Of a stretch of 12,557 nt of DNA, positions 1 through 6,285 are shown piece by piece. Origin of the DNA: Tectiglobus sp051009975 (lineage in GTDB: Bacteria; Pseudomonadota; Alphaproteobacteria; Rhizobiales; Hyphomicrobiaceae); the NCBI GenBank assembly GCA_051009975.1, contig JBPCWA010000196.1:1-12557 (forward strand), given 5' to 3'. A program made the position numbers and the translations under genes. The notes beneath the pieces are model-generated. The model did no database searches. It had not been told where the DNA came from and was given only the letters and a program-made list of their open reading frames with translations. Within the stretch, counting starts at the first letter, position 1. Every line of letters begins with the position of its first letter.

Positions 1-368
1 GTCAATTAGTGTGAACGGCCGCGGTCTTTCATGCCTGCGCGTACAGGCGATAGGAAGCGGATCTCATCGAACCCATAATTCAGGCTCATGCGCACTCTTG
101 CCTGCTGTGGCGCGGCGTCGGCATGCATTTTGGGCGGCGGCGAGAGCATAAGAAATCCGTGCGCAATTGCGCATCCGGACGGAGAGTCGGCCCTAGATGG
201 TTCGGCATCGACACAGATTAACTGATGGCCAAGAGTGGCAGCCGCAAATTTGTCGATTGTTTCTTGTTCGACCCGAATTCAATTGGATAGACCGATCATC
301 TTGCCGACGTGGCCGACGAGCGCGCTGATTATCGAGTGAGATTGACGGCATCGAGCTGTTTTGATCAT
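1..368 (-). pseudogene. Decayed MaoC-family acyl dehydratase, extends beyond the left edge
   Basis: Reading the minus strand from ATG at 368 gives MIKTARCRQSHSIISALVGH and then VGKMIGLSN, followed by TGA at 281-279 and then IRVEQETIDKFAAAT. Intact MaoC dehydratases have a Trp at that place (pattern IGxSxW-I-x-V-x-Q-x-x-ID-x-FA), so TGG has probably become TGA. The frame then stays open through AIAHGFLMLS and MSLNYGFDEIRFLSPVRAG, both family hallmarks, and ends at TAA (8-6). Just before that stop, a shift to the neighbouring frame reads FTLID (15-1), the usual continuation after RGR, so one base has probably been lost near position 15-17. The family's active-site motif GDHQWIH reads LGHQLIC here: catalytic Asp is Gly and catalytic His is Cys. 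An AAAGGA stands 3 nt before the ATG. Three independent kinds of damage argue for a dead gene rather than a sequencing error. Family recognition is by motif memory, not by a search. Confidence 0.82.
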
Positions 369-672
369 TGGTCCTTTCAAGTTTTTCCTTCAGCGGCCCG
401 ACATCACCTTCAATTTGACTTCTGTTTCACCTTCCAAGTGACTGTTTCCCGTCGGGTCTGGGCAGTGCTGCTATCGTATTTTCTGTTACGGTGCCTGCAA
501 GGGAAAACTGTAGAGGGGCAAACCGGCAAGGGGCTGTCTCCAATTTCCCCGCGTCGGCCACGAGTTCGTTCGCGTCGCTTCTGACAAGGTGGATTATCCT
601 AGACTGTCTGGGCTGTGGGGCGTAAACGCATAAGCTTGATTGGCAGAATTGAGACCGAGGAGGTGAGGCCCT
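369..672. other. Intergenic region between the MaoC pseudogene and the FAH gene
   Basis: This 304-bp gap separates two divergent reading units. Open frames cross it on both strands (for example 309-584 plus and 427-798 minus), but they overlap the pseudogene or the FAH gene antisense and show no recognisable motif. It presumably holds the FAH promoter, but I see no convincing -35/-10 pair, terminator or repeat. The ribosome binding site of the next gene lies just at its right end. Confidence 0.5.
657..668 (+). promoter_or_regulatory. Strong Shine-Dalgarno of the FAH-family gene
   Basis: The purine run GAGGAGGTGAGG contains a near-complete anti-16S match (AGGAGGT, 658-664) placed 8 nt before the ATG at 673. 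It fixes the start codon of the downstream gene and is the strongest ribosome binding site in the window. Confidence 0.8.
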
Positions 673-1518
673 ATGAAGTTGGTCAGATTTGGTGATAGAG
701 GTGTGGAACGACCAGGGCTTATTGATGTTGATGGCAAAGTCCGTGATCTTTCCGGTCACATCGAGGACGTTAACGCGGAAAACTTGGCACCATCGCAACT
801 GGACGCTTTGCGTCGAATTGATCAGTCTTCGTTGCCGTTAGCGCCCGAAGGTGCTCGGTTCGGGCCACCAGTCAGCGGTACCCGAAACTTTATCGCAGTC
901 GGACTTAACTACGAAGACCATGCACGTGAGACCGGCGCGCCAATTCCAAACGAACCTATCCTCTTTAATAAACTTGCAAACTCTATCTGTGGTCCAAACG
1001 ACAATGTTATAATGCCGCGCGCATCGAAGAAGCTGGATTGGGAGATCGAGATCGCCTTCGTCCTGTCGAAGCAGGCGCGTTACGTATCGGAAGCCGAAGC
1101 GCTGACGTACATCGCTGGCTATTGCATTTGCAATGACGTATCGGAGCGTCACTTTCAAACCGAACGCGGCGGACAATGGATGAAGGGCAAGTGCTTTGAG
1201 ACTTCTGGGCCGCTCGGACCATGGCTTGTTACAACAGATGAAGTTGGCGATGTCCAGAAGCTCGGCATGTGGCTGGATGTGAATGGTCGGCGAATGCAGA
1301 CGGGCAACACAAGCACTATGATCTTCTCGATCCCCTATTTGCTGCACTACATCTCTCAGTTCATGGTCCTCGACGCTGGCGACGTGGTGACAACGGGTAC
1401 GCCCCCTGGGGTTGGATTAGGTATGAACCCGCAGGTTTTCCTGAGCGTGGGAGATGTGATGACACTGGGGATCGACGGCTTAGGTGAGCAACGCCAGACC
1501 ATTATCGAGTCTAGGTAG
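673..1518 (+). CDS. Fumarylacetoacetate hydrolase (FAH) family protein
   Basis: This 281-residue cytosolic enzyme belongs to the FAH superfamily, divalent-metal hydrolases, decarboxylases or lyases that act on C-C bonds next to carbonyls, often in aromatic ring-cleavage pathways. Residues 1-65 look like the small N-terminal domain common in this family; the catalytic domain covers about 70-278. Visible landmarks are RNFIAVGLNYEDHA (71-84), the metal ligands in DWEIE (Glu124, Glu126) and NDVSER (Asp155), the lid-like segment around KGKCFETSGPLGPW (171-184), and TGTPPGVG (241-248). Length matches the 280-residue ureidoglycolate-lyase-like or 2-hydroxyhepta-2,4-diene-1,7-dioate-isomerase-like members, but the substrate cannot be read from sequence. 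It stands alone: the nearest gene upstream is a divergent pseudogene, and 436 bp without a clear gene follow. The start is set by a strong ribosome binding site. Family certain, substrate unknown. Confidence 0.93.
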   Translation: MKLVRFGDRGVERPGLIDVDGKVRDLSGHIEDVNAENLAPSQLDALRRIDQSSLPLAPEGARFGPPVSGTRNFIAVGLNYEDHARETGAPIPNEPILFNKLANSICGPNDNVIMPRASKKLDWEIEIAFVLSKQARYVSEAEALTYIAGYCICNDVSERHFQTERGGQWMKGKCFETSGPLGPWLVTTDEVGDVQKLGMWLDVNGRRMQTGNTSTMIFSIPYLLHYISQFMVLDAGDVVTTGTPPGVGLGMNPQVFLSVGDVMTLGIDGLGEQRQTIIESR

Positions 1519-1954
1519 GTCGATCGGTCGGCGAGAGCCTTGAAAAGACGTCCGAGAGGAAGAGCCAAAATCGCTCGATCGGCAGACGAGAGGATCCAGG
1601 GGCTCGATGATCCTTAAGTGCGTTACGTCCAATCGGTTTCTGGTTCGGATAGCGACACGAGGAGGAGAGTCGTAGTTGGTGTTGCAATTCTGGCGTCAGG
1701 GAGTGAAACGCGCAACCGTACCTGAATGACGATCCACATCTTCTCGGTTATGTGCCATACCGATCTCTCGACGACAAATTGCGAGCCTGCTATGGGCAGG
1801 GTTGAAGGAGCGCTGCGCGAACGGATTGTCACTAGATGCGCGGCCTGTGGCCATCGGCGAATACACTGCTTGCTCACTGACAGATTGGTCAGGGTCAATA
1901 TTACCGCGATCAGAGTATGGCTCTCCCGAGCGCATGCGGAGGATACATAGGGCG
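1519..1954. other. 436-bp gap upstream of ppx, no gene recognised
   Basis: Short open frames exist (1726-1950 plus, 1623-1898 minus and 1696-2019 minus), but none has a motif, and the strands contradict each other. In many rhizobia a polyphosphate kinase gene precedes ppx. I looked for the ppk C-terminal pattern (NLDRRVE, LLNPTVH) in the plus frames and did not find it. A small hairpin with arms CTGAC (1877-1881) and GTCAG (1888-1892) lies near the ppx start. The segment presumably holds the ppx promoter, but no clear -35/-10 pair stands out. Confidence 0.45.
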
Positions 1955-3484
1955 ATGGGCGATGGTCTGATAGATCGAGGGCGATTTGGCGATCTGGAGC
2001 CGATAGCCATTGTCGACATAGGTTCGAATTCAGTTCGTCTTGTTGTTTATGAAGGAGCAGTGCGCGCTCCTTTCCCGATCTATAACGAGAAAGTTCTCTG
2101 CGGTCTTGGCCGCTCCTTCACGTCCAGTGGAAGACTTGTTCCCGAAAGTGTTGAACAGGCCTTGGATGCGTTGCGCCGCTTCAAAGCTATTGCTCGAGGG
2201 CTCGGCGCAAAAAATGTTCACGCGATCGCGACAGCGGCGGTGCGTGAAGCGATAGACGGTAGACAGTTCGTCTCAGCCGCAGAATACGCACTGGGCTCCG
2301 GAATTAGCGTGTTGACTGGTGAACGCGAAGCGGAGTTAGCAGCTAATGGCATCAAAATGGGTTTTGTCGCACCGGACGGGGTCGGCGGTGACCTCGGCGG
2401 CGGGAGCCTAGAGTTAATCAACATTGCCGAGTCCCGATTGGAGGAAGCCATTACGCTTCCACTTGGAGGGCTGCGGTTGGCCGAGCGCGCCCGCGGTCGC
2501 GTATCGCGCGCGCGCATTCTGGCCGATGACGACCTCGAAAGCGTGCGATGGTTGAGAAGTGGGCGTGGACGCCCCTTTTATGCCATTGGTGGAACTTGGC
2601 GGGCATTTGCAAAATTGCATATGCAGGTATCCGACGCACCATTGCGCGTGGTGCACGGATATACAATTAAGCGATCCGAAATGATCGACTTCTGCAATTT
2701 CGTGAGCAATCCGCGAGCCGCGTCTGACACAATCGCCCAAGCGGTCCTGTCTAACTCGCGCCGCGACACCCTGCCCTACGGCGCAGTGGTCATGCGAGGG
2801 CTGATGGAAACGATGCGACCGAGAAATGTCGTATTCTCCATATTCGGTATCCGCGAAGGCCTATTGTACAGCTATCTCAGCGCAGCTGAGCAGCAAAGAG
2901 ACCCCTTACTGTCATTTTGTGAGGACTTTTCGCGACTGCGATCGCGATCTCATAGGCATGCGCACGAGCTATGCCACTGGACCGATCAATTGTTTCAAGA
3001 AGCCAACGTGGATGAAACCCCGGAAGAACGGCGATTGCGGCATGCGGTCTGTCTCCTGTCAGACATCGAGTGGCGAGCACAAGCCGACCATCGCGGGGAA
3101 CAGGCCCTCTTCGTTCTGGCCCATGCGCCATTCACCGGTGTTGATCACGCGGAGCGCCTGTTTGTGGCAATCGCCGTCTACTTCCGCCATGCGGGACGTG
3201 GAGAAAATCGCGGTCACGAGCTGTCGGGCTATTTGCGGCAGGGTTTGAAGCGGAACTATCTTGAGCGTGCGCAACTCGTCGCTGCGGCGATTCGCACAGC
3301 CCATATGCTTTCGATCGGCCGTCCAGGAATTATGGGAGAGATTGGCGTCGAAGTTTTAGATGGGGTTTTGCATTTGGTAATTCCACGCGCCTACGCAGAT
3401 ATGGACGGCGAACGTTTGCGCCGTCGGCTGAAAGTCCTGGCCACGCGGCTCGGTTTGACGAGTGCAATACGTGTCGATGGTTGA
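1955..3484 (+). CDS. ppx: Exopolyphosphatase, Ppx/GppA family
   Basis: The 509-residue protein removes terminal phosphates from inorganic polyphosphate (or, in GppA relatives, from pppGpp) in the cytosol. The N-terminal actin-like ASKHA domain shows the phosphate-1 loop IVDIGSNSVRLVVYEG (19-34), ATAAVREA (92-99), the segment TGEREAEL (121-128) that should carry the catalytic Glu, and the phosphate-2 loop GGDLGGGSLEL (144-154). The C-terminal helical part (about 310-509), with LLSDIEWRA and AIAVYFRHAG, matches the long rhizobial Ppx type. The frame is open upstream to a TTG at 1802, but similarity would begin near EPIAIVDIGS. ATG 1955 follows GGAGG (1938-1942) at a longish 12 nt, and ATG 1934 is the alternative. 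Ppx next to rnd and aspS is a familiar alphaproteobacterial neighbourhood; no ppk is seen here. Confidence 0.92.
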   Translation: MGDGLIDRGRFGDLEPIAIVDIGSNSVRLVVYEGAVRAPFPIYNEKVLCGLGRSFTSSGRLVPESVEQALDALRRFKAIARGLGAKNVHAIATAAVREAIDGRQFVSAAEYALGSGISVLTGEREAELAANGIKMGFVAPDGVGGDLGGGSLELINIAESRLEEAITLPLGGLRLAERARGRVSRARILADDDLESVRWLRSGRGRPFYAIGGTWRAFAKLHMQVSDAPLRVVHGYTIKRSEMIDFCNFVSNPRAASDTIAQAVLSNSRRDTLPYGAVVMRGLMETMRPRNVVFSIFGIREGLLYSYLSAAEQQRDPLLSFCEDFSRLRSRSHRHAHELCHWTDQLFQEANVDETPEERRLRHAVCLLSDIEWRAQADHRGEQALFVLAHAPFTGVDHAERLFVAIAVYFRHAGRGENRGHELSGYLRQGLKRNYLERAQLVAAAIRTAHMLSIGRPGIMGEIGVEVLDGVLHLVIPRAYADMDGERLRRRLKVLATRLGLTSAIRVDG

Positions 3485-3557
3485 GCGGAAAGTTGTCGAT
3501 GCGACGGGCAATTGTGCAGTAAGACGATCCGTGAGAAGTTTGGGGAAATTCGCAAAT

Positions 3558-3571
3558 CGGCCGATCGGCCG
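3558..3571. repeat. 14-bp perfect palindrome upstream of dnaJ
   Basis: CGGCCGATCGGCCG is its own reverse complement over all 14 bases. It lies 74 bp after the ppx stop and 137 bp before the dnaJ start. It could be a binding site for a dimeric regulator or the stem of a very tight hairpin. No T-run follows, so a terminator role is unlikely. Confidence 0.6.
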
Positions 3572-3614
3572 CATTATGGTACATCTCATGTGTAAAACTT
3601 ATCTCTTGGACGTT

Positions 3615-3635
3615 CTGAACAGATGACCTGTTCAG
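3615..3635. promoter_or_regulatory. Inverted repeat CTGAACAG-N5-CTGTTCAG upstream of dnaJ
   Basis: Two perfect 8-bp arms (3615-3622 and 3628-3635) flank a 5-nt spacer, 73 bp before the dnaJ ATG. A further short hairpin, CGGTC-N4-GACCG, follows at 3642-3655. Symmetry and position suggest an operator or leader structure for dnaJ. No T-run follows, so this is a poor terminator for ppx. Confidence 0.5.
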
Positions 3636-3708
3636 CGCCATCGGTCGTCTGACCGCTTGTGCGGGCGGGGCCGTCTATTGGACCTTGAAATAGAGCACGA
3701 CAGCGACA

Positions 3709-4629
3709 ATGACTGCTGAAGATCCTTATGCTGTTTTAGGCGTGCGCCGAAACGCCTCTGACGGCGATATTCGTCGTGCGTTTCGGCGTCTGGCGAAAGA
3801 ACTCCACCCTGACGTCAAGCCTAATGACCTGGCCGCCGCCGAGCGTTTCAAGAAGGTTTCGCTGGCCTATGATATATTGGGCGATACCGAAAAACGCCGC
3901 CGCTTCGACCGCGGTGAGATTGATGCGGCAGGTGAACCGCGACATGCCTACACGTCTGCCGGCGGTCCGTTCGGTGGCTTTGGCACTGGGCAGTCGCGTC
4001 GTGCAAGTCCTGCGGATGATCTGGGGTTTGGAGATATTTTCTCCGATCTTTTTGGAGGGCGGGGGCGCGGTGCCCAGCCCGACTCGATCAACTTGCGCGG
4101 CCGCGACGTTCGCTACACATTGGAGGTTGACTTTCTCGAGGCTGTTCAGGGAGTGAGAAAGCGCGTGACCTTACCGGAGGGGGCTGCTCTCGATCTGGCC
4201 GTGCCAGAGGGCGTCGAAGATGGTCAAGTTCTTCGTCTTAAGGGCAAGGGGCAGCCAGGCGTAGGAGGCGGCCAGCCGGGTGATGCGCACGTTGAGATCA
4301 GTGTCCGGGCGCATGCTGACTATGAGCGTGACGGCGACAACATACTACTGCAGCTGCCAATCGCAATTGATGAGGCCATATTGGGCGCCAAGATTGAAGT
4401 GCCGACAATATCAGGCCCCGTCAACCTCACGATCCCAAAAGCCACCAGCTCCGGTCGCAAGTTCCGCCTCCGAGGCAAGGGGGTGCGCAACGTCACCAAT
4501 GGCACAACTGGTGATCAAATCGTGACGGTTACTATTCTGCTGCCGGAGCGGGTCGACGACAGCCTCTCATACTTTATGTCTGAGTGGCGCCAAACACACA
4601 AATACGACCCTCGCAAAAAGGTCAGTTAG
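3709..4629 (+). CDS. DnaJ-type co-chaperone without zinc finger (CbpA-like)
   Basis: The 306-residue protein is a type II J-protein that would stimulate the ATPase of DnaK and deliver unfolded clients in the cytosol. The J domain occupies about 5-70 and holds the invariant HPD tripeptide (33-35) in LAKELHPDVKPND. A Gly/Phe-rich linker follows (about 85-118: GGPFGGFG, then GFGDIFSDLFGG). The C-terminal substrate-binding domains fill about 125-300, with VPEGVEDGQVLRLKGKGQPG and the second-domain motif GRKFRLRGKGV. There are no CxxCxGxG repeats, so it is not canonical DnaJ; length and order fit CbpA/DjlA-independent J-proteins of about 300 residues. No clear Shine-Dalgarno precedes ATG 3709. Its stop is 19 bp from the stop of the convergent rnd gene. 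Family sure; whether it is stress-regulated is unknown. Confidence 0.93.
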   Translation: MTAEDPYAVLGVRRNASDGDIRRAFRRLAKELHPDVKPNDLAAAERFKKVSLAYDILGDTEKRRRFDRGEIDAAGEPRHAYTSAGGPFGGFGTGQSRRASPADDLGFGDIFSDLFGGRGRGAQPDSINLRGRDVRYTLEVDFLEAVQGVRKRVTLPEGAALDLAVPEGVEDGQVLRLKGKGQPGVGGGQPGDAHVEISVRAHADYERDGDNILLQLPIAIDEAILGAKIEVPTISGPVNLTIPKATSSGRKFRLRGKGVRNVTNGTTGDQIVTVTILLPERVDDSLSYFMSEWRQTHKYDPRKKVS

Positions 4630-4648
4630 GTTCCTGTGTTCCGAGGCG

Positions 4649-5809
4649 CTATCTAGCGACCGCGACCACACGACCGTTATTAACGGTGAGTGCCGTTTTG
4701 CCTTCTTTGAGGTGTATGGCATCGGCGCCGAACAGGTCGCGTCTCCAGCCTTTGAGCGCCGGCACGTCAGGGTTGTCTTCAGTCGCTATTCTCTCCAGTT
4801 CGCCAGTGTCAGCGATGAGCTTGGGCGCAACGCGATGGTGTGCGGCATTGGCCTTCAACAAAACCCTCAAAAGATCCACAAATGCCAATGCTTCGGCCGA
4901 GAGCTGCCGCCCGTTGGGCAGGTCCGGGACTGTGTCCAGATTCCGCTCACGACCCCGCCTCACGGCCTCGAGTATCTCTTTTGCACGCCCGGATCGCGCA
5001 AAGCTCGGATTAAGGCTACGAAGGGCTGCAAGCTTGTCAGTCGAGGTCGGGGCTTGATTCGCAATATCGTACAATGCATCGTCGCGGAGAATGCGACTGC
5101 GGGGAACATCATCAGTCTGCGCAGTTTGCTCACGCCAAGCTGCAATCTCAACCAGAACGGCCAAGGCGCGACGGTTTTTCACACGAAGTTTGAGACGTTT
5201 CCAGGCATCCGCAGGATCCAATTTGTAGGTCGATGGCGACGTCAAGGCATCCATCTCTTCAGACAACCATGCCGCGCGGCCAGTCGCAGCAAGTTCATCG
5301 ACCAAATGAGCATAGACATCGCGCAGATGTGTGACGTCGGCTAAGGCGTAATTGAGCTGGCGTTCACTCAACGGTCGGCGGCTCCAATCTGTAAACCGTG
5401 CGCCTTTGTCGAGATCTATTCCGAGAAGTTTCTTTACCAAGTTGACGTAACCTACGGATTCGCCGAAACCGCAGACCATGGCCGCAACTTGCGTGTCGAA
5501 GAGCGGGGCCGGAATAATGCCACCACGCGCGAAAACGATTTCAATGTCCTGGCGACCGGAGTGGAATACCTTGACGACTGATGGTGAAGCCATCAGTTGG
5601 AAGAACGGATCGAGATCGATGCCATCGGCCAACGGGTCGATTACGCACTCGCCATCAGGTCCAGCCATCTGAACAAGACAAAGACGCGGCCAGAAAGTTT
5701 GCTCTCGTAGAAACTCGGTGTCTACGGTGACAAAATCGTATGCCGCAAATCGGGAACAAGCTTCGGCGAGCGCGGACGAGTTTGTGATTAGGTTCATCGC
5801 GTGAGACAT
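4649..5809 (-). CDS. rnd: Ribonuclease D
   Basis: This is a 386-residue 3'-5' exoribonuclease of the DEDD family, which trims tRNA precursors and other small structured RNAs. Exo I is TVDTEFLRE with Asp30 and Glu32; Exo II is FHSGRQDIEI with Asp88; Exo III is NYALADVTHL with Tyr154 and Asp158, the DEDDy pattern. An HRDC RNA-binding domain follows at about 215-290 (WKRLKLRVKNRRALAVLVEIAAWRE and ILRDDALYDIA). The remaining 95 residues probably form a second, more diverged HRDC-like module, as in Escherichia coli RNase D. The start is uncertain: Met1 (5809) and Met5 (5797, MNLITNSSALAEA) are both possible, Met5 resembles family N-termini more, and neither has a good ribosome binding site. The gene runs convergently to dnaJ and divergently from aspS. 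Identification is firm. Confidence 0.95.
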   Translation of the reverse strand: MSHAMNLITNSSALAEACSRFAAYDFVTVDTEFLREQTFWPRLCLVQMAGPDGECVIDPLADGIDLDPFFQLMASPSVVKVFHSGRQDIEIVFARGGIIPAPLFDTQVAAMVCGFGESVGYVNLVKKLLGIDLDKGARFTDWSRRPLSERQLNYALADVTHLRDVYAHLVDELAATGRAAWLSEEMDALTSPSTYKLDPADAWKRLKLRVKNRRALAVLVEIAAWREQTAQTDDVPRSRILRDDALYDIANQAPTSTDKLAALRSLNPSFARSGRAKEILEAVRRGRERNLDTVPDLPNGRQLSAEALAFVDLLRVLLKANAAHHRVAPKLIADTGELERIATEDNPDVPALKGWRRDLFGADAIHLKEGKTALTVNNGRVVAVAR

Positions 5810-6004
5810 AGTGTAAGATCAGGACTTTGTCCCGCGGATGCGGCATCGTGGAATGTGATTCTCAACGTCAAACTGCGTCGGTCGCGAAATGAGATCGCTC
5901 CGGACTATCACTTTATCAGTGCGGCTGGAAGCGGCCTCTTCCACATAGAGTTGTTGCTGCGTCTGTGCTCAACCCACTAAGTCATTGAGGCGCCTTGACA
6001 GGCA

Positions 6005-6031
6005 GGAAAGCCCATGCGCTTTTCCGTTTTT
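6005..6031 (+). terminator. Terminator-like hairpin with T-run, no plus-strand gene before it
   Basis: GGAAAGC (6005-6011) can pair with GCTTTTCC (6018-6025), leaving one bulged T and a 6-nt loop. GTTTTT follows directly. The shape is that of a modest intrinsic terminator for rightward transcription, yet the preceding gene (rnd) runs leftward. It could end an unrecognised small RNA, or limit stray rightward transcription into aspS, or be chance. Confidence 0.35.
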
Positions 6032-6051
6032 CGGACACTGAGATCGAGCTG

Positions 6052-6076
6052 CCACCGATCGCCACGAGATCGGTGG
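6052..6076. repeat. 9-bp inverted repeat, CCACCGATC-N7-GATCGGTGG
   Basis: The arms 6052-6060 and 6068-6076 are perfect reverse complements around a 7-nt loop. The site lies about 210 bp upstream of aspS. No T-run follows on either strand, so an operator or RNA structure is likelier than a terminator. Confidence 0.5.
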
Positions 6077-6228
6077 AATTTCCAACCGAACTATCATCTT
6101 CAAGACTATCGTAGATGACCCGATCACCGAAGGCCCCGTTACTGACAACACCAACACGGACAATTCGTTCAGGCATGACGCGCATGACGCGAAGTCGAAG
6201 CTGCTTCAGCCTGCGATCTTAATCCACA

Positions 6229-6250
6229 TGATCAAATCAATATTTGATCA
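6229..6250. promoter_or_regulatory. Perfect inverted repeat TGATCAAAT-N4-ATTTGATCA before aspS
   Basis: The 9-bp arms (6229-6237 and 6242-6250) are exact reverse complements around the spacer CAAT. The right arm ends 35 bp before the aspS ATG at 6286, in an AT-rich stretch where a promoter or operator would be expected. The inner TTTGATCA half-site resembles FNR/CRP-class half-sites only loosely, and no regulator is assigned. A dimer binding here could block or shape aspS transcription. Confidence 0.55.
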
Positions 6251-6285
6251 CACAAGCGTTGGTCCAACTACCGAGCGAACGAAAT

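Larger units (their letters stand above)
5810..6285. other. Divergent rnd/aspS intergenic region rich in symmetry
   Basis: This 476-bp gap must contain promoters for rnd (leftward) and aspS (rightward). A TTGACG hexamer on the minus strand (5871-5866) could be an rnd -35 element, but its -10 is poor. The region holds a terminator-like hairpin (6005-6031), a 9-bp inverted repeat with a 7-nt loop (6052-6076) and a 9-bp inverted repeat with a 4-nt spacer (6229-6250). A 67-codon open frame on the minus strand (6185-5982), starting MRVMPERIVRVGVVSNGAFG, has no ribosome binding site and no family I recognise. It may be a chance frame or a degraded gene, and I do not call it as a CDS. Confidence 0.5.

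Noticed and set aside
309..584. 91-codon plus-strand frame
   Set aside because: It begins antisense within the MaoC pseudogene, has no ribosome binding site and no recognisable motif.
427..798. 123-codon minus-strand frame
   Set aside because: It overlaps the strongly supported FAH start and ribosome binding site on the other strand and has no family features.
1726..1950. 74-codon plus-strand frame containing CAACGHRRIHC
   Set aside because: The cysteine/histidine cluster hints at a metal site, but there is no ribosome binding site, no family and it overlaps other frames; support is too thin.
1802..1954. In-frame N-terminal extension of ppx from TTG 1802
   Set aside because: Ppx similarity would begin near IAIVDIGSNS; the extra 51 residues have no family counterpart, and ATG 1955 or 1934 are better starts.
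1519..1954. Remnant of ppk upstream of ppx
   Set aside because: The expected C-terminal ppk motifs were sought in the plus-strand frames and not found.
3617..3633. LexA box at GAAC-N9-GTTC
   Set aside because: The alphaproteobacterial LexA site is a direct repeat GTTC-N7-GTTC; here the halves are inverted and spaced 9.
4712..5344. 210-codon plus-strand frame
   Set aside because: It is antisense to rnd, whose catalytic motifs are all intact, so it is a shadow frame.
6244..6285. N-terminal extension of aspS from TTG 6244
   Set aside because: Alphaproteobacterial AspRS begins MHRYRSHTC, and the extension overlaps the inverted repeat at 6229-6250.
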